Below are positions 37,408 to 48,400 of a stretch of DNA of 64,000 bases, one piece after another; position 1 is the stretch's first letter; each line of letters starts with the position of its first letter. The translations under genes and the position numbers were made by a program. Source of the stretch: Megaleporinus macrocephalus (Eukaryota > Chordata > Actinopteri > Characiformes > Anostomidae). The stretch covers positions 6,704,462 through 6,768,461 of the forward strand of contig CM038720.1 in the NCBI GenBank assembly GCA_021613375.1. The letters run 5' to 3'. Below the pieces are notes generated by a model, which made no database searches, was not told where the DNA came from, and saw only the letters and a list, made by a program, of their open reading frames with translations.

Positions 37408-39491
37408 GTATTTGTATGAACAGTATTCACATACAGACACTGTGTTAAGCAGGCTGTTGCTGGCCCTTTAAGTTCGGGCTGAGGAAAGAACTCATAGTGG
37501 GAAATAGGTTTAGCGATTCTGTTTTCGGTAGAAAATAAAGTTATCACCCAGCCCTAATCATGAAATATTAAATAGTGACCGCTGTATCACGATACGTATT
37601 GTATCTCCAGGTTCTTGCCAATACACAGCCCTACTGGATGTCACATAAAGTCAACCGAGAGAGTCCATAAGGTTGAGTTCATTTTTATACTTGCTTGTAT
37701 AAACTGAATGAGATAAAGTGATCACCACATACTGGGCCCTGTTTATAACCTCTTCACAGCTGCTGAACTGAAAGAACCCAAGTCTGACTGGAGACCTCCC
37801 TGTTATGTAAAGTGTAAATTCATGTCACCTACTGTGGCGTTCTGTGGTCTCAGTATTGGTTTGATTTAATGCCAGATTTAATTGAACTGAACAGGAAAGT
37901 AAACTGTTCAGCTCCTACCGTTCAGATGAGCGGGAGCCTGGAGATGGTAGGTGCTGTAGATGTCGTTCTTCATCTCCAGCTTGAGGGAGCTGGTCTTCAG
38001 CATTTCTCCCAGCGTGTCTTGCCTGATTGGCGTTTTCTCCAGGATGATAACGGCCTCCTTTTCATCCATCTAGTGGGATACAAGCAAAGGTGACCACGAA
38101 GCTCACTAGTGAACCTATTTAAAAGCCAACAGGAATTGATGGCCCATTAAAAGTGACACTTCTCATCAAACATGTCGGGACTTAAATCTGTACTTAAATC
38201 TTTAACCTTCATTTTATACTGAGTGTACCTGATATCTGTAAAACACTTTAAAGGAGAAATCCATCAACATTAAAAGGTGATGTACGTCATTTAGAGCTGT
38301 TTGATGTTTGAGGCTTTGTTCTAGGAATTGCTCACAGCAGTGATGAATAGAACGAGACATCTAACCGCACAAAAACGTCTTGCATGAAATGTTAATGAAA
38401 ATGATGCACGAGGATCAAAACAATGTTTAACAATAGTTTTAGGGTTACTCTTCAGGACCACCACAGAGCAGGTACTATTTAAGTGGTGGATCATTCTCAG
38501 CACTGCAGTGACGGCGGAGTTTTAGTGTGTGTTGTGCTGGTGTGAGTGGATAAGACACAGCAGTGATGCTGGAGTGTCCACTCACTGTCCACCCTATTAG
38601 AGACTCCTACTACTTGCTGTCCACCTTGTAGATGTAAAGTCAGAGACAGTAGCTCATCTGCTGCTGCACAGTTAGTGTTCTGTTAGTCCGTCATGTATCA
38701 GTATCACAGCTGTGTCTGATCCACTCATACCAACACAACACCACCATGACAGTATCACTGCAGTGCTGAGAATTGTCCGCCTCCCTGATAGTATCTGCTC
38801 TGTGGTGGTCCTGATCATTAAAGAATAGGGTAATAAAGTATACAAAGAATCAGATGAACTACAGTCTGTAAGTGGAGCTCCTATATGGTTAGTGGAGCTG
38901 ATAAAACAACGTGGGTAGATAAAAGGAGGTGGTTTTAAGTATTACGGCTGACTGGTGTACAAGGACGTGTAGGTTAATTGAAGGTTTTGATAGTAAATAA
39001 AAAGGTTATACACTATGTTTCTCTACAGTGAACCTTCTCAGATTAAAAGTCGCTCAAATGGTTGTGTTTACATCCCAGAGATGAAACTAGTCAGTGTTCA
39101 GTAACGAATATGAAGTCGGTTATTTGTTTGCTACATGTATGAATTTTCCCAGTCCACCTTAAATGGAGCAGTGGTTCCACTCTGGCGTCTCAGGCGTCAC
39201 AGTTACTTGCTGCTCTATTTAAGGTGGACCACAAAAGTTTGAACATTAAGTTGGAGAATGTGAAAGCAGGTTAGCCGGTTAGCTTTCCCTCCCCCGCCGC
39301 ACCTTTCCGTGGACAAAAATGATCTTCTCCCGCGCAGAGTCTCGCAGAACTTGCTCTGTTTTAAAGCTGGATAACGAGCTGAGCGCCGCGGCACCGCCGT
39401 TAGCCTCCCGCCCGCCATCATCGCCTTCTGCGCCGCTACATGAATCCACTTTCAGCCGCTTCGGCTCCTTCTCCTCTGCAACCGCCGCCAT
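32205..39491 (-). CDS. dcps: Scavenger mRNA decapping enzyme DcpS
   Basis: DcpS is a HIT-family pyrophosphatase that hydrolyses the residual m7G cap dinucleotide after 3'-to-5' mRNA decay. Six exons in coding order: 39303-39491, 37919-38069, 36084-36229, 34256-34369, 33176-33286 and 32205-32471. All introns are GT-AG with matching phases, giving 325 residues (human 337). The N-terminal swapped-dimer domain includes [10 protein letters not shown] and NDIYSTYHL, the hinge region [16 protein letters not shown], and the C-terminal HIT domain YYHLHVHF with the expected nucleophile His265 at the centre of HLHVH. The start MAAVAEEK was chosen because upstream in-frame codons lack family resemblance and the KRLKVD segment follows as in relatives. 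Introns 2-5 contain transposons and minisatellites. The gene is head to head with cry5. Confidence 0.97.
33460..34115 (+). repeat. 37-bp minisatellite in dcps intron, with SINE tail
   Basis: About twelve units of the same 37-bp repeat as at 15901-17095 (CACTACCTTCACCTACCTGT and GTACAGGTAAACTGTAA) fill 33605-34090 between dcps coding exons 4 and 5. They end in GGGTCTGCCAAATGCTGTAA with ATGTAAG (34089-34115), the usual tail of fish tRNA-SINEs. The left flank (33460-33560, CTGTTTAGAGGTCAGTGCTG) is shared with 63733-63830. On the dcps-coding strand each unit contains CAGGTAGGTGAAGG, a good 5' splice-site match. Confidence 0.92.
34178..34206. repeat. Short (TA)n run
   Basis: This is a pure TA microsatellite of about 28 bp, 50 bp from dcps exon 4. 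Confidence 0.85.
34500..34725. mobile_element. Foldback DNA element, copy 3 (single arm)
   Basis: It begins with the family terminus, ACCAATCAGCCATAACATTA followed by AAACCACC, and runs through the arm to CCACCACAGAGCAG and TGGATCACTCTCAGTG. The inner part and second arm are absent. It shows the outer end of the family clearly. Confidence 0.75.
34995..36030. mobile_element. Probable DNA transposon in dcps intron 3
   Basis: The left end is AGTAGGGCTGGGTATCGCCA and the right end is CAGTCAGCCCTACAG, both with the TAGGGCTG terminus seen in other elements here. The interior has no transposase motif. Inverted similarity beyond the tips is weak, so the limits are tentative. Confidence 0.45.
36365..36620 (+). 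repeat. Dispersed repeat (ATTGCGCCCTTGTGCTGC family), plus copy
   Basis: CACCACTATATGAACAGGTT, CAATAGCATTGCGCCCTTGT and CGATACAGTATCGCTAAACA also occur at 54930-55290 in the same orientation, and at 36905-37140 in inverted orientation. This copy and the next one face each other within dcps intron 2. Confidence 0.8.
36905..37640 (-). mobile_element. Dispersed repeat, inverted copy, interrupted by a nested MITE
   Basis: The left part (36905-37142) is the inverted counterpart of 36365-36620. The right part (37565-37640, ending CAATACACAGCCCTAC) continues the same element after the nested insertion at 37151-37556. Compare the uninterrupted copy starting GTAGGGCTGTGAATTGGCAA at 54934. Confidence 0.75.
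37151..37556. mobile_element. Nested hAT-like MITE
   Basis: This 406-bp element begins TAGGGCTGGGCGATATGG and ends ATCACCCAGCCCTA. It is flanked by ATCATGAT (37143-37150) and ATCATGAA (37557-37564), an almost perfect 8-bp duplication. A (TA)n run lies at 37373-37402. It sits inside an older repeat in dcps intron 2. Confidence 0.8.
38445..38965. mobile_element. Foldback DNA element, copy 4
   Basis: This copy lies in dcps intron 1. It runs from TACTCTTCAGGACCACCACA to the right terminus GGTGGTTTTAAGTATTACGG with CTGACTGGTGTAC, the mirror image of the left terminus seen at 34501. Confidence 0.75.
39150..39229. mobile_element. Short palindromic MITE in dcps intron 1
   Basis: CAGTCCACCTTAAATGGAGC and CTGCTCTATTTAAGGTGGAC are inverted arms around a loop of about 40 bp. 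It is the same family as 12090-12214 and 62620-62687, and lies about 75 bp inside the first dcps intron. Confidence 0.75.
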
Positions 39492-39560
39492 CACACTCCA
39501 CGCGCAAACCGGCCAATCACAGCGCGATACGTCACCGCAGCGGGGCGCGTTCACATAAAC
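39280..39560 (-). promoter_or_regulatory. CpG-rich dcps first exon and promoter
   Basis: CpG density rises sharply around the first dcps exon compared with flanking DNA. Just upstream of the dcps start codon lie a CCAAT box (GGCCAATCAC, 39511-39520) and TACGTCAC (39528-39535), a CRE-like motif. The transcription start is inferred to be in this island; no TATA box is evident. Confidence 0.6.
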
Positions 39561-39737
39561 GGTTTCTGCGCGAGAGCAAATTTTTAAATGACGTTTTAAT
39601 TTTTTTTTACATAAAAATATCGATTAATTTCATGTTCAAACTTAAAAAAAATAACTTGACCAGCATATTTTGAAATATATTATGATACTTCACACTTTTA
39701 CAAATGTCACAATACTACTAATACTACTACTAATAAT

Positions 39738-39744
39738 AATAACA

Positions 39745-39804
<60 letters not shown>

Positions 39805-39805
39805 G
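39738..39805. repeat. (AAT)n microsatellite
   Basis: An uninterrupted AAT trinucleotide run of about 65 bp lies in the dcps-cry5 intergenic space. Confidence 0.95.
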
Positions 39806-39912
39806 TAGTAGTAGTAAAAAACACCACAAAACACAAGGTGGGCCGACATAAAAAAGGAATTATTCATACATAAATAAATACATTAAATATTCTATTTCAC
39901 TGCATGTCCTAG

Positions 39913-40105
39913 GCAGAATCTCGATTCGCTCCTGCTTCCCTACTTAGTGCACTTCGTAGGTCTTAATACTTACTGTATCTAAACTGTGCACAAGTCAATA
40001 CTGGATATAAAGTAAATATTCATGTGTAGAAGCCAAAACTTCATAACTCGCATAGCACACTACATAGGGAGTAGTGAGCCATTTGAGATTCAGCCCTAAT
40101 CCTAG
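39913..40105. mobile_element. MITE in the dcps-cry5 intergenic region
   Basis: GGCAGAATCTCGATTCGCTC with CCTACTTAGTGCACT on the left is mirrored by AGTGAGCCATTTGAGATTCA and the CACTACATAGGGAGTA block on the right. It is an imperfect inverted repeat of about 190 bp without coding capacity. Confidence 0.65.
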
Positions 40106-40146
40106 TTGTGGGCACCACCAGCGTCACATGGTTAGATGTATTTCTT

Positions 40147-40382
40147 CACGTGATCCACGTCATGAAGAGCTCAGTAATATAAATATATATACACATGTGA
40201 TGTACATGTAAGCACTGAGCTGGATTTAATTATTAGAAAATAATTATGTTGACTGAAATTACAAGGAAAGGCTATATGAACGTCCCAGTCTGTTCTTTAA
40301 ACTAGGCTTGTGCTCAATTGGCTACATCTGTATCACGTGCACCTGTAACTCCGCCCCTCGTGCTCAGCCCCTGTTTTGTAAC
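40147..40382 (+). promoter_or_regulatory. cry5 promoter candidates: two E-boxes, GC box, D-box-like site
   Basis: Perfect E-boxes CACGTG lie at 40147-40152 and 40334-40339; the second is followed directly by CACCTG. A GC box CCGCCCC lies at 40351-40357. GTTTTGTAAC at 40373-40382 differs by one base from the PAR-bZIP D-box consensus RTTAYGTAAY. E-boxes and D-boxes are the established clock- and light-responsive sites of teleost cry and photolyase genes. Their use here is inferred from position only. Confidence 0.5.
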
Positions 40383-40452
40383 AGCAGGAAAAGAGCAAGA
40401 GCAGCACACATGCCCACCAAGAACAGAATCTAATCCAGCTTTGTTTTGTAAA

Positions 40453-40630
40453 GTAAGTAGAAGCTTTAACTCTGTTTTCATATCTTCATTTACATTTTGT
40501 AAACCAGTTGCTATTTTGGCTCTAAAGTCATGCCTGTGCTGTAACTGGCTCAGGCCACTGATGCATCTCCTCAACACACTGAAATATCTCTCAGTATCTG
40601 ATTTAAAGTTTCTGTGGATTTTCCATTCAG
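40453..40630 (+). other. Probable intron in the cry5 5' UTR
   Basis: GTAAGT at 40453 follows TTTTGTAAA, and TTTCCATTCAG ends at 40630, eight bases before the cry5 start codon. Together they form a convincing 178-bp GT-AG intron. If real, the first non-coding exon lies between the E-box at 40334 and 40452. Confidence 0.5.
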
Positions 40631-40637
40631 GTAAAGC

Positions 40638-41901
40638 ATGAAGCACAAGTGCATTCACTGGTTCCGGAAAGGCCTTCGCCTGCACGACAACCCTGCTTTA
40701 AAGGCTGCCTTACACGACTGCGAGCACATCTACCCTATCTTCATACTGGATCCCTGGTTCCCCAAGAACGCACAAGTGGGCATCAACAGATGGAGATTTC
40801 TAGTAGAAGCCCTCAAAGACCTGGACTGCAGTCTGAAGAAGCTCAGCTCAAGGTATAAAAGCAGTTCAGTGTGTAGTGAGGGTTACAGGTGGGAGAAGCA
40901 ACTCAATACAACACAGTATTGTGATACACAGGTACTAGTATTATATTCAGTGTAGGCAACATATTTTATTTTATCTTTTCTATATATTTTACTTTCAATG
41001 ACCTTACTTTACATTTCATTGCTTTCAATGGAAGTCAATGGAACCAGAATTATTCCATCAGGAATCATGAATCTTTTCCACTCAGAATCCGTTCATCATG
41101 AGATTTTTACACTATGTACAGTAGCTGTTGTATTTAAATTATATATAGAAATACAAATAGGCAAAAATGAAGATACATGTTTTCCCTCGGATATAAATAT
41201 TATTGCTTTCCAAAGAAAAACTTGTATCTCAATTTTTGTGTATATTTTTTGTTTCTTCATCATTTAAACGCACCAATGGTTAATGGGCCAATAGATATGC
41301 TCCAAAATCACTTGGAAAAAAATTCTGGTTCCATTGCCTGACATTAAAAGTAAAGACTCCTATAAAGGTCCTGTTTCAGAGACTTGTTTTTCCTTGCTAT
41401 ACCTTGGACCAACACAAAGCAGGTACTATTTAAGTGGTGGATGATTTTCAGCACTGCAGTGATACTGATGTGGTAGTATATTAGTGTGTGTTGTGCTGGT
41501 GTGAGTGGATCAGACACAGCAGTGCTGCTGCTGGAGTGTTTGAACACTGTGTCCACTCACTGTCCACTCTATTAGACACTCCTACTACTTGCTGGCCCAC
41601 CTTGTAGATGTAAAGTCAGAGACAGTAGCTCATCTGCTGCTGCACAGTTTGTGTTCCTTTAGTTCTTCATCAGTGGACACAGGACGCCGCTCACAGGACA
41701 CTGCTGTCTGGATAGTTTTGGTTGGTGGACGATTCTCAGTCCAGCAGTGACACTGAGGAGGTGTTTTAACACTCCAACAGCAGCAGCACTGCCGTGTCTG
41801 ATACACTCACACCAGCACAACACACACTGTGGGGGTCCTGATCATTAAAGAACAGGGTGAAATGGATAAACAATGTATGCAGTGAATCAAATGGACTCCA
41901 G

Positions 41902-41976
<75 letters not shown>

Positions 41977-42450
41977 TGACTACACTGAAGGTTCCAAACT
42001 TGTGCTCGTCCTTCCAGGCTGTTCGTTGTGAGAGGCGTTCCCAGTGAAGTTTTCCCAAACCTCTTTAAGGAGTGGAAAATTACACGTTTGACCTTTGAGG
42101 TTGACACGGAGCCTTACAGTCAGAAACGGGACAAAGAAGTGATGGACCTGGCCAAGCAGCATGGTGTAGGAGTCATAACTAAAGTTTCCCACACTCTCTA
42201 CAACTCTGACAGGTAACCTGTCGTTAGACCTTGTGCTGTTAGAGTGTTAGTAATTGTCAGTAGACCCTGGAGGAGACACTCAGTTATATTGTTTCTTCCT
42301 GTTTCATTGACAGAATCATTGAGGAGAACAATGGAAAACCTCCTTTGACCTACGTTCGCTTCCAGACCGTTCTAAAAACCATTGGTCCACCAAAAAGACC
42401 AGTACCTGCACCAACTGGAGATGATATGAAAGGTAGAACTTTCCCCCGTG

Positions 42451-42498
<48 letters not shown>

Positions 42499-45400
42499 TG
42501 ACTGGGAGACTCAATAAGGTCCTGGTAGGTGGTCACAGGTATCTGGAGCCATGCTGACTGCAGTGCATCCCTCAGCTTCTGGAGGGAGCGTGGAGGAGGA
42601 TCCATAGAGCCAACACGACCATTCAGGTGGTCCCACAGATGCTCAATTGGGTTCTCGTTTGCTGGAAGATCCTATGGTGTATGTGATCTGCAGGGATGGA
42701 TTTAGACCCAGATCAGTTGAGAGTGTCTTCCACATGGTCCAGAGAATGTCACGAAAACATTGCCCAGACCACAACGCTGCCACTGTCCAAAGTGGTCATA
42801 ATAATGTGACTCAACGTGTATCTTTGTGGACATTAGCTTCATGTTTTATTCAAGATATGTAACCTGCAGATCTAACATGCAGCTTTTCCACACCTGCATT
42901 ATATAGAAAAGTATTATATATACAGTACTGTGTCTGAGAGCACCTGCAATTTATTCAATCTTCATTCAAGACAGTCATTAAGTTGCTCATTTTCAGCTTC
43001 AAAAGCTATAACAAATTACACAGAATTCTTGCTAACACAATATAACATCACTTTTTAGTTTGGCTTTATCAAAAAAACTACTTTTTTATTACTTCCACTT
43101 CTTTTCCTTTGAGCTCCTCCTTCTTTTACCATTGAGTAAAACCCCTGAGGAACCTAAGCTGATAGCTTAAAAGCCTTTATCTGATCAATAAGTGTATGTC
43201 CACCAGTAAGAACAGCAGATCTGATTAGAACAGATGTAAATAATCATACATACAATACAAAGTAACATGAATATGTTATTGTGAGAGAAGTAGATCAGAT
43301 CTTGATCCAGTTTGAAGAACAAAGTGTAGTTCCAGATTTCTCCTGGACGCCCCAGACATTGTATGAAGGTGTTCAGTTCCTTCAGCAGCAATCTTGATTT
43401 AGCTGAAGTACTGAGCAGTGGTGAAACTCAGAAATTGAGATAAGAAGTCAACTTTAGCTTTGTGAAGGTGGAAGGTGACTCATAAAAATGATCTATTTAA
43501 AGCAGAAGCCCAGTTAAATCTCTCCATCTTGCTGATTTTCGATGTAGATTCTAATCACAGTAGCCTACGTCATCTAAAGCTTCTTCACATAACTGATTTT
43601 TCACAACAGATATTTCGTTAAATGCACATACGGTTTGTGAATAAAACTCTGCTATAGTTCTTTATTTGTCCACCTAGGTGTGTCAACTCCGACCTCAGAG
43701 AACCATGATGAGAAGTACGGGATTCCAACGCTGAAGGAGCTTGGCAAGGATTCCTCCACATTGGGACCAGATCTTTACCCAGGAGGAGAGCAGGAAGCTT
43801 TGCGCAGACTGGACGAATTCATGCAACGAACGGTAACTCTAGAAAGTACACACACAACCACACACACACGCTTGAAGAACCATAAATTACAGCTTAACCT
43901 CCCCAGAATTTCATTCATCTCCCTCAATAGATCTCAACCCCACAAATCTGCTTCTCCTGCAAATCCAGGTCACAGAAGACTGAAGGCCTGACTGGAGCAT
44001 TTAATCAAGTGTGTTTGCTGTTTGCTGTGTTTCAGGGCTGGGTGTGCAGTTTCGAGAAACCCCAGACATCCCCCAACTCCCTCGCCCCCAGCACCACCGT
44101 CCTCAGCCCATACGTCAAATTTGGCTGCCTATCTGCACGTAGGTTCTGGTGGCGCCTGGCTGAGGTGTACCAAGGGGTAAGCTAAAGCCTTTACTCCAGG
44201 AGCTACAATACTAAATACAACAGTACCTCATGGACCTGGCTTATAACACATGCTCACTTATGTGTAGCATGCTGAAGATTCTCCACCAGTGGGTGCTAGA
44301 AGCCCTCAAGTAGCTTTTGTATGATATATTAGCCAGGTTTCCATCACCTTGCATTTTTCTGCTGCTAAATTTGGACAGTGGGGCAGTGGGCCGTGCTGCC
44401 GCCTGGGTTTGATACCCCGGCTGGGCTATTAGGGCCCTCCCCGTGTGAAATTGCATGCTTTTCCAGTGTCTGTGTGGCCTCTATGTTGGCCTAGGTCAGT
44501 TCTAGGTATAAGGGTGTGTTTGTGTAATACACAGTGAAGTCACATTATTATGACCACCAGATAATTTCCAGAGTGACCGTCGTGTGCAGCAACTAGATGA
44601 ACTGGGAGACTCAATAAGGTCCTGGTAGGTGGTCACAGGTATCTGGAGCCATGCTGACCCATGCATCCCACAGCTGCTGGAGGGAGCATGGAGGAGGACC
44701 CATAGAGCAAACACCACCATCCAGGTGGTCCCACAGATGGGTTCAAGTCTGGGGAATTAGGGGTCCCAGAGAGTACTTAGAAGTCTTGGTCAGCTCTTCC
44801 AACCAATGTGGGACTGAGGTGTGACGTGTTGCATTGTCTTGCTGGAAGATCCCATCCGCCCCAGAGAAGACAATCAGCATGTAGGGTGTACGTGATCTGC
44901 AAGGATGGACTTGTACCCAAATGGGTTGAGAGTGTCTTCCACATGGACGAGTGGGTCCAGAGAATGCCACGAAAACATTGCCCAGACTATGAGTGGGCTA
45001 GATGATGTGAGTGAGTTATTCCTTTTAGACCATAGACCCAACATTAGTCTTATGGTGCTAAAACCAGATGAAACATGTATCTTTGGGGGACCCCAGAGGC
45101 AAAAAATCCCAATTCTTGCCTAATGCTACTTTAAATCTGCCCCCAGAGGATTTTAGTGGTAAATACAGCTTGAAAGAATTAAGAAATGCATGATGTTATC
45201 AAACAAATTCATCAAATAATATTTTTGATATATGATATACATTTTAAAAAAATTGTGTATATGATATAAAGGGGATGTAAGTACGGAAACACAGGTTACA
45301 CTCAGTGCTGCAGTTTGACTGGGAGGAGTTCACCTGGTTGGCGTAATGATAACTAGGCAGTGGAGATGAGCTTAGAGTAGTGCAGAGTGGTGCTTTGCAT

Positions 45401-48400
45401 GATTGACACTGTGTGTCCTTATTCTACTCGTATCAAACCATTAGCATCTCTTTACAGAAGAAGCACTCCGCTCCCCCGGTGTCCCTGCATGGCCAGCTGT
45501 TGTGGAGAGAGTTCTTCTACACGGCAGGTGTTGGAATTCCAAACTTCAGTAAAATGGAAGGCAACCCGAACTGTGTGCAGGTGGACTGGGACAGGAATCC
45601 AGAGTACCTTGCTGCATGGAGGGAGGCGAGTTGAATAAGTTACACCAATGCCCCTGATATGCTGTATCATATTATATAACGTATTGTGACGTAATTTATC
45701 ACAACAGTGGCATCTTCATATTGTCCTCCCCTGTAGGTCACATGAAGCCAAATACAGTACTGTGAAAAATGATTTTGCCCCAATTTCTTCTATTTTTGTT
45801 CATTTGTTACATTTAAATGTTTTAGATCATCTACTTGGCATCAATAAACGATCATTCCATTACTTAAAGAATAAAATGTATTCAAAATCAATGTAAAAAA
45901 AATAATTAAGCGTTTGCAATAATGTGCAACAAGTCTTGTGGAGGAATTCATTTGAGGGTTTTTCCAGCATGAACTGGTTTTGAGATTGGGGTCAGGACTT
46001 TGGCTCGGCCACTCCAGAACCTTTTAGTTAGTTTCTTTTAGGCCGTTCAGAGTTGGACTTGTCTAAGCATCATTGTCCTGCTGCATAACCCAACTGCGCT
46101 TGAGGTTTAAGTCACAAACTGATAGACGGAGATTCCCCTTCAGGATTTTCTGATGGAGCAGAATTTGTTGTTCCATTTATTCTGATAAGTCGTCCAGGTT
46201 CTGCAGAAGCAAAGTAGCCCCAGACCCATTGGCGTTGGAACTGGGGGGATGGGGGGGTTGTTGTGTCCCACCAAATATCAGAAACAGGTAATTTGTCCCA
46301 TCCATAAGTGAAACCACAGAAAAGTAGAAAATGTCTAAAAACTTTTTATTTTTTATTTTTTATTAATATTTTTATTCAAAGAGAAAATAATCACAGTGAA
46401 ATACGATGATAACATTGGCAGTAAATTCTGGTCTGATGCTTTCTTTTCTTTTTCTTCCTTTTTTCCCCTCCAAATTTAACAAACAAAATACAAAGAGAAA
46501 CAAACAAACCCCACACAGCACCCCCCCCCCCTACACAAACACAAAGACAAACATACTAACCAACATGACTAAAGGACAATACGAAGACAAACACATCTAT
46601 CCCCCAGCATTTATACACAAAAACAAATGAATATAAGAACATACCGTTAAGAATAAAAACAATAAGCAATAATAATAACAACAACAACATAAATAAATAA
46701 ATAAATACTAATAAAGTAACCAAATTTTCTAAGACTGATGTATATTATAAAAAAATATAAATATTTAATTGGTAGGCAATGTTGAGAGCGATTCAATATA
46801 TGACAGAAAAGAATTCCACTTGGAGAAAAAGGAGTCAGTGTTTCCTTTTAAAGTATTGTTTAAAAACTTTTATTTTGAATTCACTCGCTGTGTGTTAGCA
46901 ACGGGCTCTGGTTGTTAGGTTGGGGGGTGAGCGTGGGGTAGCTTGTGCCAACTTTTAAAAGCGAGGTCAGTGATGAGAGCAATGAATAGCAGTGATGACC
47001 ATATATACTGTAATAAAACAGCTTTAGTATAATGCGTTGTTATGGTAACAGACTAGGAGGGTTTGGGTTAGCTAACGTTTATATTAACTTTAGTCAGAAA
47101 GCACTCTGAAACATAAAGTTACATTACTCTCTGGCCACGCCCCCTAACTGCAGACTGCTACTACACTAAATGCATAAAAAAATAAAATTAATAAATAAAA
47201 TTAATTAATTAATAAATTAATAAAAGGACGCCATCTTTAGAAGTGCTTTCAGTAGTGCAGTATGTAATGTTCCAGAGGGGGTGCTGTTTGGGACACAGCC
47301 TTACTGTCTAACATTAATGTTAGTCTTGTCCAGTCAGGAAACCTTAATATACAGTTTTTTGTAATTTCATGTATATATATATAAAATCCAGACTTTGCAT
47401 GTATAATTAAAAAGTTATCTAACAACAGTACCATGTAATGTGTAGTATCTAGTTTAGTTTGTAAAGTGGTCTTTAATTAGATTTATCTAATAATAAACAC
47501 GTGCGCATAATGTTGTATTTTGTTTATTTGCGATTTACCTTAATTCCACAAATGTTGTTCTACGTCACTATACATACAGTGATTTACTACCTTATCTACA
47601 GTGGGATCAGGTTATAGGTAATATTTTAGGGGATAGGGTGGGCTTTGATTAGTAAATGTGTGCCCCCCCAATGTCAAACCCGCTCCTACGCCCTTGCCCA
47701 GACCATCACGCTGCCACCACCATGTTTCACTGCTGATATGATGTTCTTATAGTGAAATGCAGCAGTCGCTTCACGCCAGAAGTTAATTATGTTTTTTAGC
47801 AAATGTGAGACGAGCCTTCATGTTCCTCTTGTTCAGCAGTGCCTTGTGAGTCTTCCATGGCTGTTATTTTTGCCCAGCATGTTTCTTATTGTGGGATTGT
47901 GTACATTCACCCTAACTGAGGCAAGTGAGGCCTTCAGGTCTTTAATCTTTAATCTTAATAAAGGTCTTCATCTGCTTTCCTCCTGGATGAGTCATTGATG
48001 CTCTCTTGCTGAAGTTTTGGTAGGCTGGAACTCCTGGGAAGGTTCACCACTGTTCCAGGTTTTCTCCTTTTGTGGGTAATGGCTCTCATTGTGGTTCACT
48101 GGAGTCCCAGAGCCTCAGCAATGGCTCCGTTACCCTTTCCAGACGGTAGATTTCAACAACTTCAGTGTTAAGCATCTGTACATGAATGAGGCATACAGGG
48201 TTGGATCCACAAGGAGAAGCTTGGAAAGGGTTAAATAAACACACTGATGTATGTAAAAGCATTACTTACTTGCTTGTATTAATATTGTAACTGTATTAAA
48301 ACTCCATCTCTGTTCATTCAGGCTCGCACAGGCTTTCCATTTATCGATGCTATAATGACGCAGCTGCGGGAGGAGGGCTGGATTCATCACCTCGCCAGAC

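Noticed and set aside
43185..43391. Open frame also found in the repeat at 60433-60615
   Set aside because: It belongs to a dispersed TIR element present at both loci in opposite orientation and has no transposase motif.
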